A stretch of DNA of 64,000 nt from UBA7328 sp002471345 (lineage in GTDB: Bacteria > Bacteroidota > Bacteroidia > Chitinophagales > Saprospiraceae): NCBI GenBank assembly GCA_964011275.1, contig CAXGOB010000006.1, forward strand, positions 37,875-101,874, written 5' to 3'. Every line of letters begins with the position of its first letter. The stretch's first letter is position 1. A program made the position numbers and the translations under genes. Positions 18,670 through 26,170 of the stretch are shown one piece after another. The notes beneath the pieces were generated by a model. That model saw only the letters and a list, made by a program, of their open reading frames with translations, made no database searches and was not told where the DNA came from.

Positions 18670-18702
18670 TTATAAAATTATTACAAACAGAAAGTATTTA
18701 GC

Positions 18703-19338
18703 ATGTCAACAGCAACAAAGATCAAGAAGAATATTACTAGAAAGAACCTGAAAAAGGAGTACGGTAAAATTCATGATAGAGTTATCAATGTATCAAAAGA
18801 AACTGTAGAAGTTACTGTAGATAACCTAGAAAAATGGCAAAATATGTTTTCTAAAGGATTTACTGCTAGTACTCCTTTAGTAGAAAAGGGGATTGATTTA
18901 TCTTTTACAGTAGCAGAAACGCTATGGGATCAATACAGATCAAGTGGACAAAGAGTAAAATCACTTTTAGGTCTAGGAAAGAATGAGAACATTACTAATA
19001 AAGTTATTACCGCTGCACCTAAAGCAACCATATCAACATCAAAGACAAAAAAAGTTACTGCTTTTGCGCCTAAAACAACGGCTTTAACACCAAAGACAAA
19101 AAAAGTTACTGGAGCTCCTAAAACTAAGACTATTAAAACTCCATCAAAACTTACTGACATTACTGGAATAGGACCAAAAATAGCAGGATTGCTAAATGAA
19201 GTTGGCATTAAAAGTATTGCTGATTTAGCTACAGCAAAAATGGAAACTTTAGAAAAAGTACTTAAAACAGCAGGGCCAAGATTTCAAATGCACGATTCGA
19301 GTACATGGGTGAATCAGGCTAAGGCAATTACAAAGTAG
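18703..19338 (+). CDS. phasin-like protein with basic repeat linker and helix-hairpin-helix domain
   Basis: A 211-residue cytoplasmic protein in three parts. Residues about 1-95 are basic then helical (VTVDNLEKWQNMFSKGF ... GQRVKSLLGLGKN) and resemble the 105-residue protein encoded next (EQWQNVASKA ... SRIKGLFSKN). Residues about 100-148 are a Lys/Thr/Pro/Ala-rich linker made partly of a 51-bp tandem repeat. Residues about 149-211 are a helix-hairpin-helix domain (LTDITGIGPKIAGLLNEVGI ... HDSSTWVNQAKAI) of the kind appended to several Bacteroidota proteins, including L21. The layout recalls PhaM-like proteins that bind both storage granules and DNA. It lies among lipid synthesis genes behind a SARP-type promoter. 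The domains are visible; the tether role is inference. Confidence 0.75.
   Translation: MSTATKIKKNITRKNLKKEYGKIHDRVINVSKETVEVTVDNLEKWQNMFSKGFTASTPLVEKGIDLSFTVAETLWDQYRSSGQRVKSLLGLGKNENITNKVITAAPKATISTSKTKKVTAFAPKTTALTPKTKKVTGAPKTKTIKTPSKLTDITGIGPKIAGLLNEVGIKSIADLATAKMETLEKVLKTAGPRFQMHDSSTWVNQAKAITK
19041..19111 (+). repeat. 51-bp tandem repeat in the basic linker of phasin-like gene 1
   Basis: The 20-mer AAAGACAAAAAAAGTTACTG occurs at 19041-19060 and again at 19092-19111, a period of 51 bp (17 codons). It encodes repeated PKTKKVT-type segments, so the linker appears to have grown by in-frame duplication. Confidence 0.7.
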
Positions 19339-19349
19339 ATCTGAGATAA

Positions 19350-19384
19350 TGTAACTCAGCTGTAACTGGCTGAATATATATTTG
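19350..19384 (+). promoter_or_regulatory. SARP-type direct repeat and -7 element before phasin-like gene 2
   Basis: The same 18-mer TGTAACT-CAGC-TGTAACT (19350-19367), a 9-bp gap, then TATATTTG (19377-19384), a perfect TAnnTTTG. The ATG is 36 nt further on. The spacing from repeat to -7 element is identical to that before phasin-like gene 1. Confidence 0.8.
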
Positions 19385-19420
19385 AACTATAATTAAAAAA
19401 TAATCAATAAAAAAAATATC

Positions 19421-19738
19421 ATGGCAAACACGACAGCAAAGAAAACAGCTAAGACAGCAACAAAAGCAGCTCAAAACTTCAATATTACTAATGTTGTAGA
19501 TAGAGTTATCGAAGGAGCAAAAGACGTTAATGACTTTATGCTTGACAATTCTGATGACCTAATCAAAGAGGCAGTGGTAAGAGGAGAACAATGGCAAAAT
19601 GTAGCGTCTAAAGCTGTAAAAGGTGGCTTGAAATTAACAGCAAATACACAAGATATTGTATTCGACACATTAGACTCTTTAAAAGGTCAAATGTTAGATA
19701 GCAGATCTAGAATTAAAGGTTTGTTCAGTAAGAACTAA
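19421..19738 (+). CDS. small phasin-like protein
   Basis: A 105-residue helical protein with a Lys/Ala/Thr-rich N terminus (about residues 1-20) and an amphipathic helical body (VDRVIEGAKDVNDFMLDNSDD; EQWQNVASKAVKGGLKL; DIVFDTLDSLKGQMLDSRSRIKGLFSKN). It shares the EKWQN/EQWQN-SK and R-(V/I)-K-(S/G)-L pattern with the N-terminal half of the preceding gene, so the two are paralogues. Small, signal-less amphipathic proteins of this shape are typical phasins, which coat storage inclusions. It has its own SARP-type promoter and a terminator after it, which suggests strong expression, as expected of a coat protein. The inclusion is inferred from the neighbouring WS/DGAT and PlsC-type genes. Confidence 0.7.
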   Translation: MANTTAKKTAKTATKAAQNFNITNVVDRVIEGAKDVNDFMLDNSDDLIKEAVVRGEQWQNVASKAVKGGLKLTANTQDIVFDTLDSLKGQMLDSRSRIKGLFSKN

Positions 19739-19759
19739 TTATAATCCCAGCAAGATTAT

Positions 19760-19803
19760 CAAGGGCTGAATTATCAAATAGGTAATTTGGCCCTTGGTGT
19801 TTT
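19760..19803 (+). terminator. intrinsic terminator after phasin-like gene 2
   Basis: CAAGGGC (19760-19766) pairs with GCCCTTG (19790-19796). The stem extends inward through AATTA/TAATT with a few mismatches around a loop AAATA, and TGTTTT follows. Confidence 0.75.
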
Positions 19804-20001
19804 ACGCCCTTAAGTAATTGATTTACAATATTTTATCCTATTTTAAACACTAGTAATTTACGTTCCACTTTGCATTAATTATAAGACAATATTGCTGAAA
19901 CATTCAACATTGTTGTAATATGCAGTTTTTCTAGAATTTTGAATGAGAAGAGTAATCTGATCACATTTTGTGGATCAATTATTCCAACTTAAACTATCAC
20001 C

Positions 20002-20778
20002 ATGACTGAAGAACAGAACCCAATCAAAAAGCCATCTTTATTTTGGTTAATGACAGAAGCAAGTAGAGCTGTATTTGAATATGGGACTTTTTTTCCTTAT
20101 AACTTCTTAAAGAAACAGGAAGAAACAGGAGATGGTCATGCTGTACTTGTATTACCAGGTTTTATGGCTACAGATGTTTCTACTCAACCCCTTCGAAGGT
20201 TTCTAAAAAAGATAGGTTATCAATCTTATGGATGGGATATTGGAAGGAACTATGCAAATGAAGATTATGTGGACCTCCTCCTTGAAAAAGTCGAAGATAT
20301 ATATAAAGTAAGTGGAGAGCCAATTAGTATAATTGGCTGGAGCCTAGGTGGAGTATTTGCCCGACAAATAGCAAAGAAAAGACCTCACTTAATTAGACAG
20401 ATTATCACATTAGGCTCGCCTTTCAGAGGGATAAACCTTCCAAATAATGCAGCATGGATATATAAATTTATTACAAATGGAAAGTCAGCACAAGATATAG
20501 ATCCATTACTTTTAAATGATATTCCAAACCCTGCACCAGTTCCGACTACTGCTATTTACTCCAAAGAAGATGGTGTGGTACCATGGCAAACATGTATGGA
20601 ACAACAAGAAAGCAATATTCACCAAAATGTTCAGGTCAGAGGAAGTCATTTTGGCCTCGGAGTGAACCCTTCTGTTCTTGAAATAATAGCAGACAGGTTA
20701 CAGTATAGTGAAGCAATTTGGGCTCCATTTTCTCCAGAGACCAGAATTCAAGAGATGATGTTTTACCCATCTATGTGA
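20002..20778 (+). CDS. alpha/beta hydrolase (lipase-like)
   Basis: A 258-residue soluble alpha/beta-hydrolase. VLVLPGFMATDVSTQPL carries the oxyanion-hole strand, IIGWSLGGVFARQIA the GxSxG nucleophile elbow (Ser about residue 115), EDGVVPW the acid and GSHFGLGVN the catalytic histidine. The nucleophile is serine, not the cysteine of PHA synthases, so this is an esterase/lipase rather than PhaC. It lies between the phasin-like genes and the WS/DGAT gene. Lipase-like genes near WS/DGAT genes are also known in mycobacteria (LipQ next to Rv2484c, from memory). It may mobilise or remodel stored lipid. Family call certain; substrate inferred. Confidence 0.82.
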   Translation: MTEEQNPIKKPSLFWLMTEASRAVFEYGTFFPYNFLKKQEETGDGHAVLVLPGFMATDVSTQPLRRFLKKIGYQSYGWDIGRNYANEDYVDLLLEKVEDIYKVSGEPISIIGWSLGGVFARQIAKKRPHLIRQIITLGSPFRGINLPNNAAWIYKFITNGKSAQDIDPLLLNDIPNPAPVPTTAIYSKEDGVVPWQTCMEQQESNIHQNVQVRGSHFGLGVNPSVLEIIADRLQYSEAIWAPFSPETRIQEMMFYPSM

Positions 20779-20927
20779 TGTTTTGAGTTTTATATTTTTT
20801 TACAATTAACACGTTATTAGTAAAGGCTCAAAAAGACTATTAAACTCGCCTAAGATGAAACTATTTTTATCTATAAGGTTGATAACTTTAATTTGTTATA
20901 TTTTGGATCAGATTATTATAAAAGGAC

Positions 20928-22745
20928 ATGGTAGATAAACTTCTTGAAGGCTTAAATCTTTCTAACATCAAACCCATTACTGGACTTGATGCAACTTTTT
21001 TGTTTGGAGAGTCATCCACAAGTCCTATGCATGTAGGAAGTGTATGTATTATAGAAGGATCACTTAAATATGACACATTTAAAAGTACGATTGCCGCTAG
21101 AATTCATCAGTTTCCATTATTAAGAAAAAGGTTAATGTCAGTTCCCCTGGGCGTGGATTACCCCTATTGGGTGGATGATCCAAATTTTAATCTTGATTTA
21201 CATGTGAATCATATTGCTCTTCCAAGGCCTGGAGATTGGGACAGTCTGAGAGACATCGCCTCTGATATATTTAGTGAACCATTAGATCGATCTAGAGCCC
21301 TTTGGCATTATACTTTTGTGGAAGGTCTCGATGCCATAAATCAAGTACCCAAGGGATCCGTCGCAATAATTGGCAAAATTCATCATGTGGCTGTCGATGG
21401 AGTTGCAGGAGCTGGAATGTTAAGTCTTATTTTTGACGGAACGGACTTGTCAGGAGAAATAAAAGAACCAAGGCCATTCAAACCTGAACCACTTCCAAAT
21501 GAACTTTCCTTAGCAGCGAGAAGTGCAATAAGTTTTGCTCGAAATCCTCTTAAATTTCCAAAGATCATAGCTAATACAGTATCCGCCACTGCGAAAGCAG
21601 GAATGCTTACGAGAGTTCAACATATAGATTTACCTACTGCTCCATTTACTGCTCCTAAAACTCCAATAAATGGCATTATTTCAGCACAGAGAAAATGGAG
21701 TGGCATAATGCTTTCTTTAGAGAGGATGAAAGCATTGAAAAAAATTATGGGCACTACACTGAATGATGTAATTCTTGGGATATGTGCTGGAGCATTAAGA
21801 AGATACTTGCTTGAAAAAGACAAGCTGCCTTCAAAACCACTTGTAGCCATGGTCCCTATCTCAGTCCGTCAAAAATCTGAAGAAAATGAAGGAGGGAACA
21901 AAGTATCCAATATGTTGGTACAACTAGGTACTCATATAGAAGACCCTATAGAAAGGCTAGAGAATATTTATGAGAACACGATAAAAGGGAAAACTTACCA
22001 AGGAGCAATGGGGGCTAAATCATTGGCAAATATGGCTGAAGTAGTACCTTATGGAATAGCTAATCAAGCAGCTAAGATCTATTCCAGATACAATATGGCA
22101 AAAATGCATAATCCCGTATTTAATTGCGTAATTACCAATGTTCCTGGCCCTCAATTTCCACTATACATGCAAGGTCATAAGCTCTATGCGGTAATGAGTA
22201 TGGCACCAATTATGGATGGTATGGGACTAATTATAACCATCTTTAGTTATAACGGAGAAGTGAATATAAGTGCTACATCAGATAGCAATTCCATGCCGGA
22301 TGTAAAGGTTTTCACAAAGTATCTAAGAGAATCTGCCAATGAATTAGAAAAAATAATCTTAGAAAAACAAGATGAAATAGAGGCAAAAAAATCTAAAAAA
22401 GAACAAACTCCAGAATCCGACAAGTTCTTTGACCACCTCAATAAATACTTAAAGAAAAATGCGAAGACAATTGAAAAAGGAGGTCTTTTTCAATTTAATA
22501 TTGCTGGCCCCAAATCTTCAGAATGGGTATTAGACCTAACTGGGGCGAAACCATCTTTGAATAGAGGAAAAACAAAAAGTCCTGATGTCACCTTTACTGT
22601 TCAAGATAAGAACTTCTTAAAAATTGTAAAAGGTGACCTTAAAGTTCAAACTGCAGTAATTCAAGGAAGGTTAGCAGTAGGTGGTGATTCTGCAATGGCG
22701 ATGAATTTGGGTAAAATTTTGAGTAAGGTTCCACCAATGAAATAG
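20928..22745 (+). CDS. wax ester synthase/diacylglycerol acyltransferase (WS/DGAT) fused to SCP2 domain
   Basis: Catalyses the last step of triacylglycerol or wax ester synthesis, acyl-CoA plus diacylglycerol or fatty alcohol. Residues about 15-480 form the WS/DGAT body: DATFLFGESSTSPMHVG at the start, the catalytic HHVAVDG motif at residues 152-158, LNDVILGICAGALRRYL, and NVPGPQFPLYMQG near 405. After a charged linker (about 470-490), residues about 490-605 are an SCP2 sterol-carrier domain (FQFNIAGPKSSEWVLDLTG ... PDVTFTVQDKNFLKIVKGDL ... GRLAVGGDSAMAMNLGKI). Typical bacterial WS/DGATs are about 450-500 residues, so the fusion explains the extra length; SCP2 could deliver lipid substrate. 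It converges on the acyltransferase fusion gene, stops 19 bp apart. Confidence 0.92.
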   Translation: MVDKLLEGLNLSNIKPITGLDATFLFGESSTSPMHVGSVCIIEGSLKYDTFKSTIAARIHQFPLLRKRLMSVPLGVDYPYWVDDPNFNLDLHVNHIALPRPGDWDSLRDIASDIFSEPLDRSRALWHYTFVEGLDAINQVPKGSVAIIGKIHHVAVDGVAGAGMLSLIFDGTDLSGEIKEPRPFKPEPLPNELSLAARSAISFARNPLKFPKIIANTVSATAKAGMLTRVQHIDLPTAPFTAPKTPINGIISAQRKWSGIMLSLERMKALKKIMGTTLNDVILGICAGALRRYLLEKDKLPSKPLVAMVPISVRQKSEENEGGNKVSNMLVQLGTHIEDPIERLENIYENTIKGKTYQGAMGAKSLANMAEVVPYGIANQAAKIYSRYNMAKMHNPVFNCVITNVPGPQFPLYMQGHKLYAVMSMAPIMDGMGLIITIFSYNGEVNISATSDSNSMPDVKVFTKYLRESANELEKIILEKQDEIEAKKSKKEQTPESDKFFDHLNKYLKKNAKTIEKGGLFQFNIAGPKSSEWVLDLTGAKPSLNRGKTKSPDVTFTVQDKNFLKIVKGDLKVQTAVIQGRLAVGGDSAMAMNLGKILSKVPPMK

Positions 22746-22764
22746 TAGATAAGTTTTAATTGTC

Positions 22765-25700
22765 TTAGCTACTTATTGGCCCCAAGGTATCTTGTTGTAA
22801 TTCTCTTAGATAAAGAGATCTTACATCTGCAATCCTTTCATTCATATTTTCTTTCGTCCAGTCAGCCACAGACACTGGTTTCAAAATCACCACTTCTACA
22901 ACAGACGGTCTTACAAGGCTTCTACCTCTTGGCATTACATCATGAGCGTTCTTGATGACAATAGGAACGACAGGAACCCCTGCTGCCATGGCAAGATGAA
23001 AAGCTCCCTTCTTGAAAGGACCCAACTTATAATCATAACTCCTAGTTCCCTCAGGAGCAATAGCTACAGATGTTCCGGTTTTTAAAGCTTCTATAGCTGG
23101 TTTCATGGCCTCTATAGCCTTATCCTTATTCGCCCTATCAATAAAAATGACCCCAGCAGCTGTCATCAAAGGTCCAATAGGAGACGATTTTAGTTCTTTT
23201 TTTGCAATAGCAACTGCATCTTTTTTAAGTAATTTACTCACGATGAAAAGGTCTGCACTACTCTGATGATTAAAAAGGAAAACTGCCGGACGATGAGACC
23301 AAAGATTGTCTTTTCCTTTAACAGACATTTTTATTCCTGCCACCTTTGTTCCGAGTTCTCCTAATGTGGCCATCATGGAATTCACTCCATCCCTTTTAGA
23401 GCCTGTGAGCATCGTAGACGCCATGCCTGTCAATGCTGCTGGGATTATACTTCCCATTGTAAGAGCCGTTCTTACAATATTTGAAACTCCTGGTTGGATT
23501 TCGTCATTAAATCTTAAAACGGGCCAATCATTTTGAAAAGCTAAACTCTGTAACTCATTATCAGGATTTATAGGTCTTGGATTTCCTACCATTTCTAGAA
23601 GAGGAAGATCTTCATGACTGTCAGTGTAGAAATATGACTTACTTAGATCTAGGTCGAATTTATCTGCTAATTCCTTCGCGGCGATATATTTTCCTTCTCC
23701 CCAGCATGCTGGCTCTACAATCTCTCCTGTAAACTTTCCATTCTTTACTTCCATACGAGTACACATCACATGCTCTGTACCTAAATCTCTCGCTACAGGA
23801 TTCACCTGATAAGGTGTTGCTGCCGATATAATTGCCACCGTGTGCCCTTTAGCCATATGTGATTTTACTAGGGCTCTAGACTCTGGATAAATCGCGTCTG
23901 CAAGATGTTTTAAATAGACCTCTTCTCCTAGATCAATAAATATCTTTTCATTTACACCTTTTACTCCTTGTGCACTTGTGGCTGCAAGGCCTGCAAAATT
24001 TTTATTCCCTATGGCATATACCAATACACCAGAAAATTGAGCAGCAACCTCCCGACCAGACATTTTACCACTTAAGAGCCTTTCTTGGAAAAATTCTTTG
24101 GCAGAAAATCCTTTTATTAACGTACGGTCCAGATCAAAGAAAGCGCCGATGTTTGCTCCTCCTTCAGCATTCATAACATCTGTAGAAACTGAAGCACTTT
24201 GAGTTCCAGGTACTACATATTTATCAATATGAATGGTCCTTGTTTTTCTTTTTGAATTGACTTTTAGCGATATGGATTGTAGATCCTTTAGTCTTGAAGA
24301 ATAGGAATCTAATTCTTTAGCAAAAGATGAAAGGCCTCTTTTATTTGGTTTTGAAGGACTAGGAATCAATCCACGATTTTTGGCCAATCTAATTCCATTT
24401 TGCAGGAAAGGTTTAGATACAGATTCTACACGATGTATTTGTCCCATCCAATGCATCTCCTCCCCTACGAAGATACAGGCCTCAAGTAAAGATTTCTCAT
24501 CTTCATATGCATCGTGCTCTAATGTACGAAGGGCATGAATGACAACTTTATAGGCTTCTATATATGGATTAAGTATTACAAGTGAAACCAAGGTAGCTTG
24601 GCTAGATATTTTGCTTTTGATGTCATAAGAAGAATCACTTAATTGACTTTCCCAATCTGAAGAAAGAAGAGTGAGATTTTGTTCTATTTCGTCCGTAAAT
24701 TCCGATTTTCTGGAATAGAAAAATTCAAATTTGAAGAGGTCTCTCAAGTTCATAATCTCTTCCCAAAAAGTATTTAGTCTATTACTTTTTGCATTAGACA
24801 CTTTGAATAGTGCCATCTCAATAAATGCCCTATGATAAAGATGATGCACAGCCATATTCGAATAATAAATAGCTGACAAATAATTTCTGGTTACAATAGA
24901 ATATTTAGCCTTTACTCCTTGGCCCAATTGCTGAATTATTCCACCTTGTATCATAAGGTTGAGGGCAGACTGAACACTTTCATTAATCGATTTACCTCTA
25001 TCTACTAAAGCATCTGGTCTGATGTGTTCCACAATAGACATCAATTCATGGACGTCCGATTCTATATCATTTTTATGTGCCGCAAATTTGCTCAACAGAG
25101 TCGTACATACTAATGATGAAGTAGTGACAGGAGTAATTTGATTAATTCCATGAACCAATTCAAAGGCGAATCGAGGTAGCGAATATTTTTTACTGTAAAG
25201 TGAATCTTCTTCAAGTGGAATAGAAGCCATTTGGTCTGCAGAACGCTCTATTGGTTCTCCTATCCTGAGCGAAATTCTTCCAAAATCACCGCTCATGTTT
25301 TTGATATAGTTTAAAAACCACATCAAGCTTTCTGATTTCTTATCCTTGCCTCTACCCTCTTCTGTCATGTCTTGGACATCAGGTATCAGATCATACACTA
25401 CGGATATTGGCACATATTTTACTTCTTTATCTGATTGTTCATCTCCTTCAGCTATATACTTAAGTATGCCCATTTGTGGCCAGACTAGCTTTCCTGTTCT
25501 CGACCTGGTACCTTCTATAGCCCACATGAAATGACTCTTATTTCCAACTAAATGACTTATAAAGTGTCGAAGCGTAGCTTTATATACAAGATTATCTTTA
25601 AATGATCTTCTGATAAAAATTACCCCAGATTTTCTGCCTAACTCACCAAGTCCAAGGAAGCTCATATTAATACCAGCAAAAGTATAAGGGAGCTCCAACC

Positions 25701-26031
25701 CATAACGAATCAGAACAGCTCCGAGGACCATCATATCAATATAGGTCTTGTGGGTCATTACAAAAGCAACAGGATGTCGCCTCATAAGCTTGCTTAAGTT
25801 CTTAATCTCTGATGCTTTTACATCGATCGATTTGTCATAAGCCCTTTCAAGAATAAATTGTGATATCTGTAATGTGATTGCATTAACAAGGGGTTTTTGT
25901 TCACAATACAGCTCTTTCAGGTATTCAGAAGCCTCTCTATTTATTTGTTCTATCGATTGATCACTAGACTCAGATATAGCTTCTAATGTCTTTTGAAATT
26001 TACTGTCTTCAAGAATTTGATCCATGCGCAC
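22765..26031 (-). CDS. GPAT-like acyltransferase / HAD-IB phosphatase / LPAAT (PlsC) triple fusion
   Basis: A 1088-residue protein with three enzyme domains. Residues about 60-560 resemble PlsB/DHAPAT glycerol-phosphate acyltransferases: HKTYID (HxxxxD, 94-99), IFIRRSF, and EGTRSRTGKL (173-182), with a helical C-terminal part. Residues about 625-830 are a HAD-IB phosphatase of the SerB type: FDLDRT (nucleophiles D633/D635), IISAATP, and YTDSHEDLPLLE. Residues about 905-1088 are a 1-acylglycerol-3-phosphate acyltransferase: NHQSSAD (921-927) and PEGTRSYDYKLGPFKKG (993-1009). Together they could make lysophosphatidate, phosphatidate and perhaps diacylglycerol for the convergent WS/DGAT. Mycobacteria carry PlsB2 and a HAD-PlsC fusion as adjacent genes; here they are one protein. 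HAD substrate unproven. Confidence 0.9.
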   Translation of the reverse strand: MRMDQILEDSKFQKTLEAISESSDQSIEQINREASEYLKELYCEQKPLVNAITLQISQFILERAYDKSIDVKASEIKNLSKLMRRHPVAFVMTHKTYIDMMVLGAVLIRYGLELPYTFAGINMSFLGLGELGRKSGVIFIRRSFKDNLVYKATLRHFISHLVGNKSHFMWAIEGTRSRTGKLVWPQMGILKYIAEGDEQSDKEVKYVPISVVYDLIPDVQDMTEEGRGKDKKSESLMWFLNYIKNMSGDFGRISLRIGEPIERSADQMASIPLEEDSLYSKKYSLPRFAFELVHGINQITPVTTSSLVCTTLLSKFAAHKNDIESDVHELMSIVEHIRPDALVDRGKSINESVQSALNLMIQGGIIQQLGQGVKAKYSIVTRNYLSAIYYSNMAVHHLYHRAFIEMALFKVSNAKSNRLNTFWEEIMNLRDLFKFEFFYSRKSEFTDEIEQNLTLLSSDWESQLSDSSYDIKSKISSQATLVSLVILNPYIEAYKVVIHALRTLEHDAYEDEKSLLEACIFVGEEMHWMGQIHRVESVSKPFLQNGIRLAKNRGLIPSPSKPNKRGLSSFAKELDSYSSRLKDLQSISLKVNSKRKTRTIHIDKYVVPGTQSASVSTDVMNAEGGANIGAFFDLDRTLIKGFSAKEFFQERLLSGKMSGREVAAQFSGVLVYAIGNKNFAGLAATSAQGVKGVNEKIFIDLGEEVYLKHLADAIYPESRALVKSHMAKGHTVAIISAATPYQVNPVARDLGTEHVMCTRMEVKNGKFTGEIVEPACWGEGKYIAAKELADKFDLDLSKSYFYTDSHEDLPLLEMVGNPRPINPDNELQSLAFQNDWPVLRFNDEIQPGVSNIVRTALTMGSIIPAALTGMASTMLTGSKRDGVNSMMATLGELGTKVAGIKMSVKGKDNLWSHRPAVFLFNHQSSADLFIVSKLLKKDAVAIAKKELKSSPIGPLMTAAGVIFIDRANKDKAIEAMKPAIEALKTGTSVAIAPEGTRSYDYKLGPFKKGAFHLAMAAGVPVVPIVIKNAHDVMPRGRSLVRPSVVEVVILKPVSVADWTKENMNERIADVRSLYLRELQQDTLGPISS

Positions 26032-26170
26032 TCTATATAAGCCTAACTTAATTCAAATTAGTCGGATAAAATAGAGAGGTTTCATTTTTATTCTATTCTC
26101 TAGACAATTCAAATTATAAGTTCTCATAAAACTATGCTCAATTCAAAGCCGAAATCATTATTTTTCTAAA

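Noticed and set aside
17265..20778. The locus as a polyhydroxyalkanoate system, because of the phasin-like proteins.
   Set aside because: No PHA synthase: the hydrolase has a serine lipase box (GWSLGG) rather than the PhaC cysteine, no phaA/phaB genes are present, and the acyltransferases point to glycerolipids.
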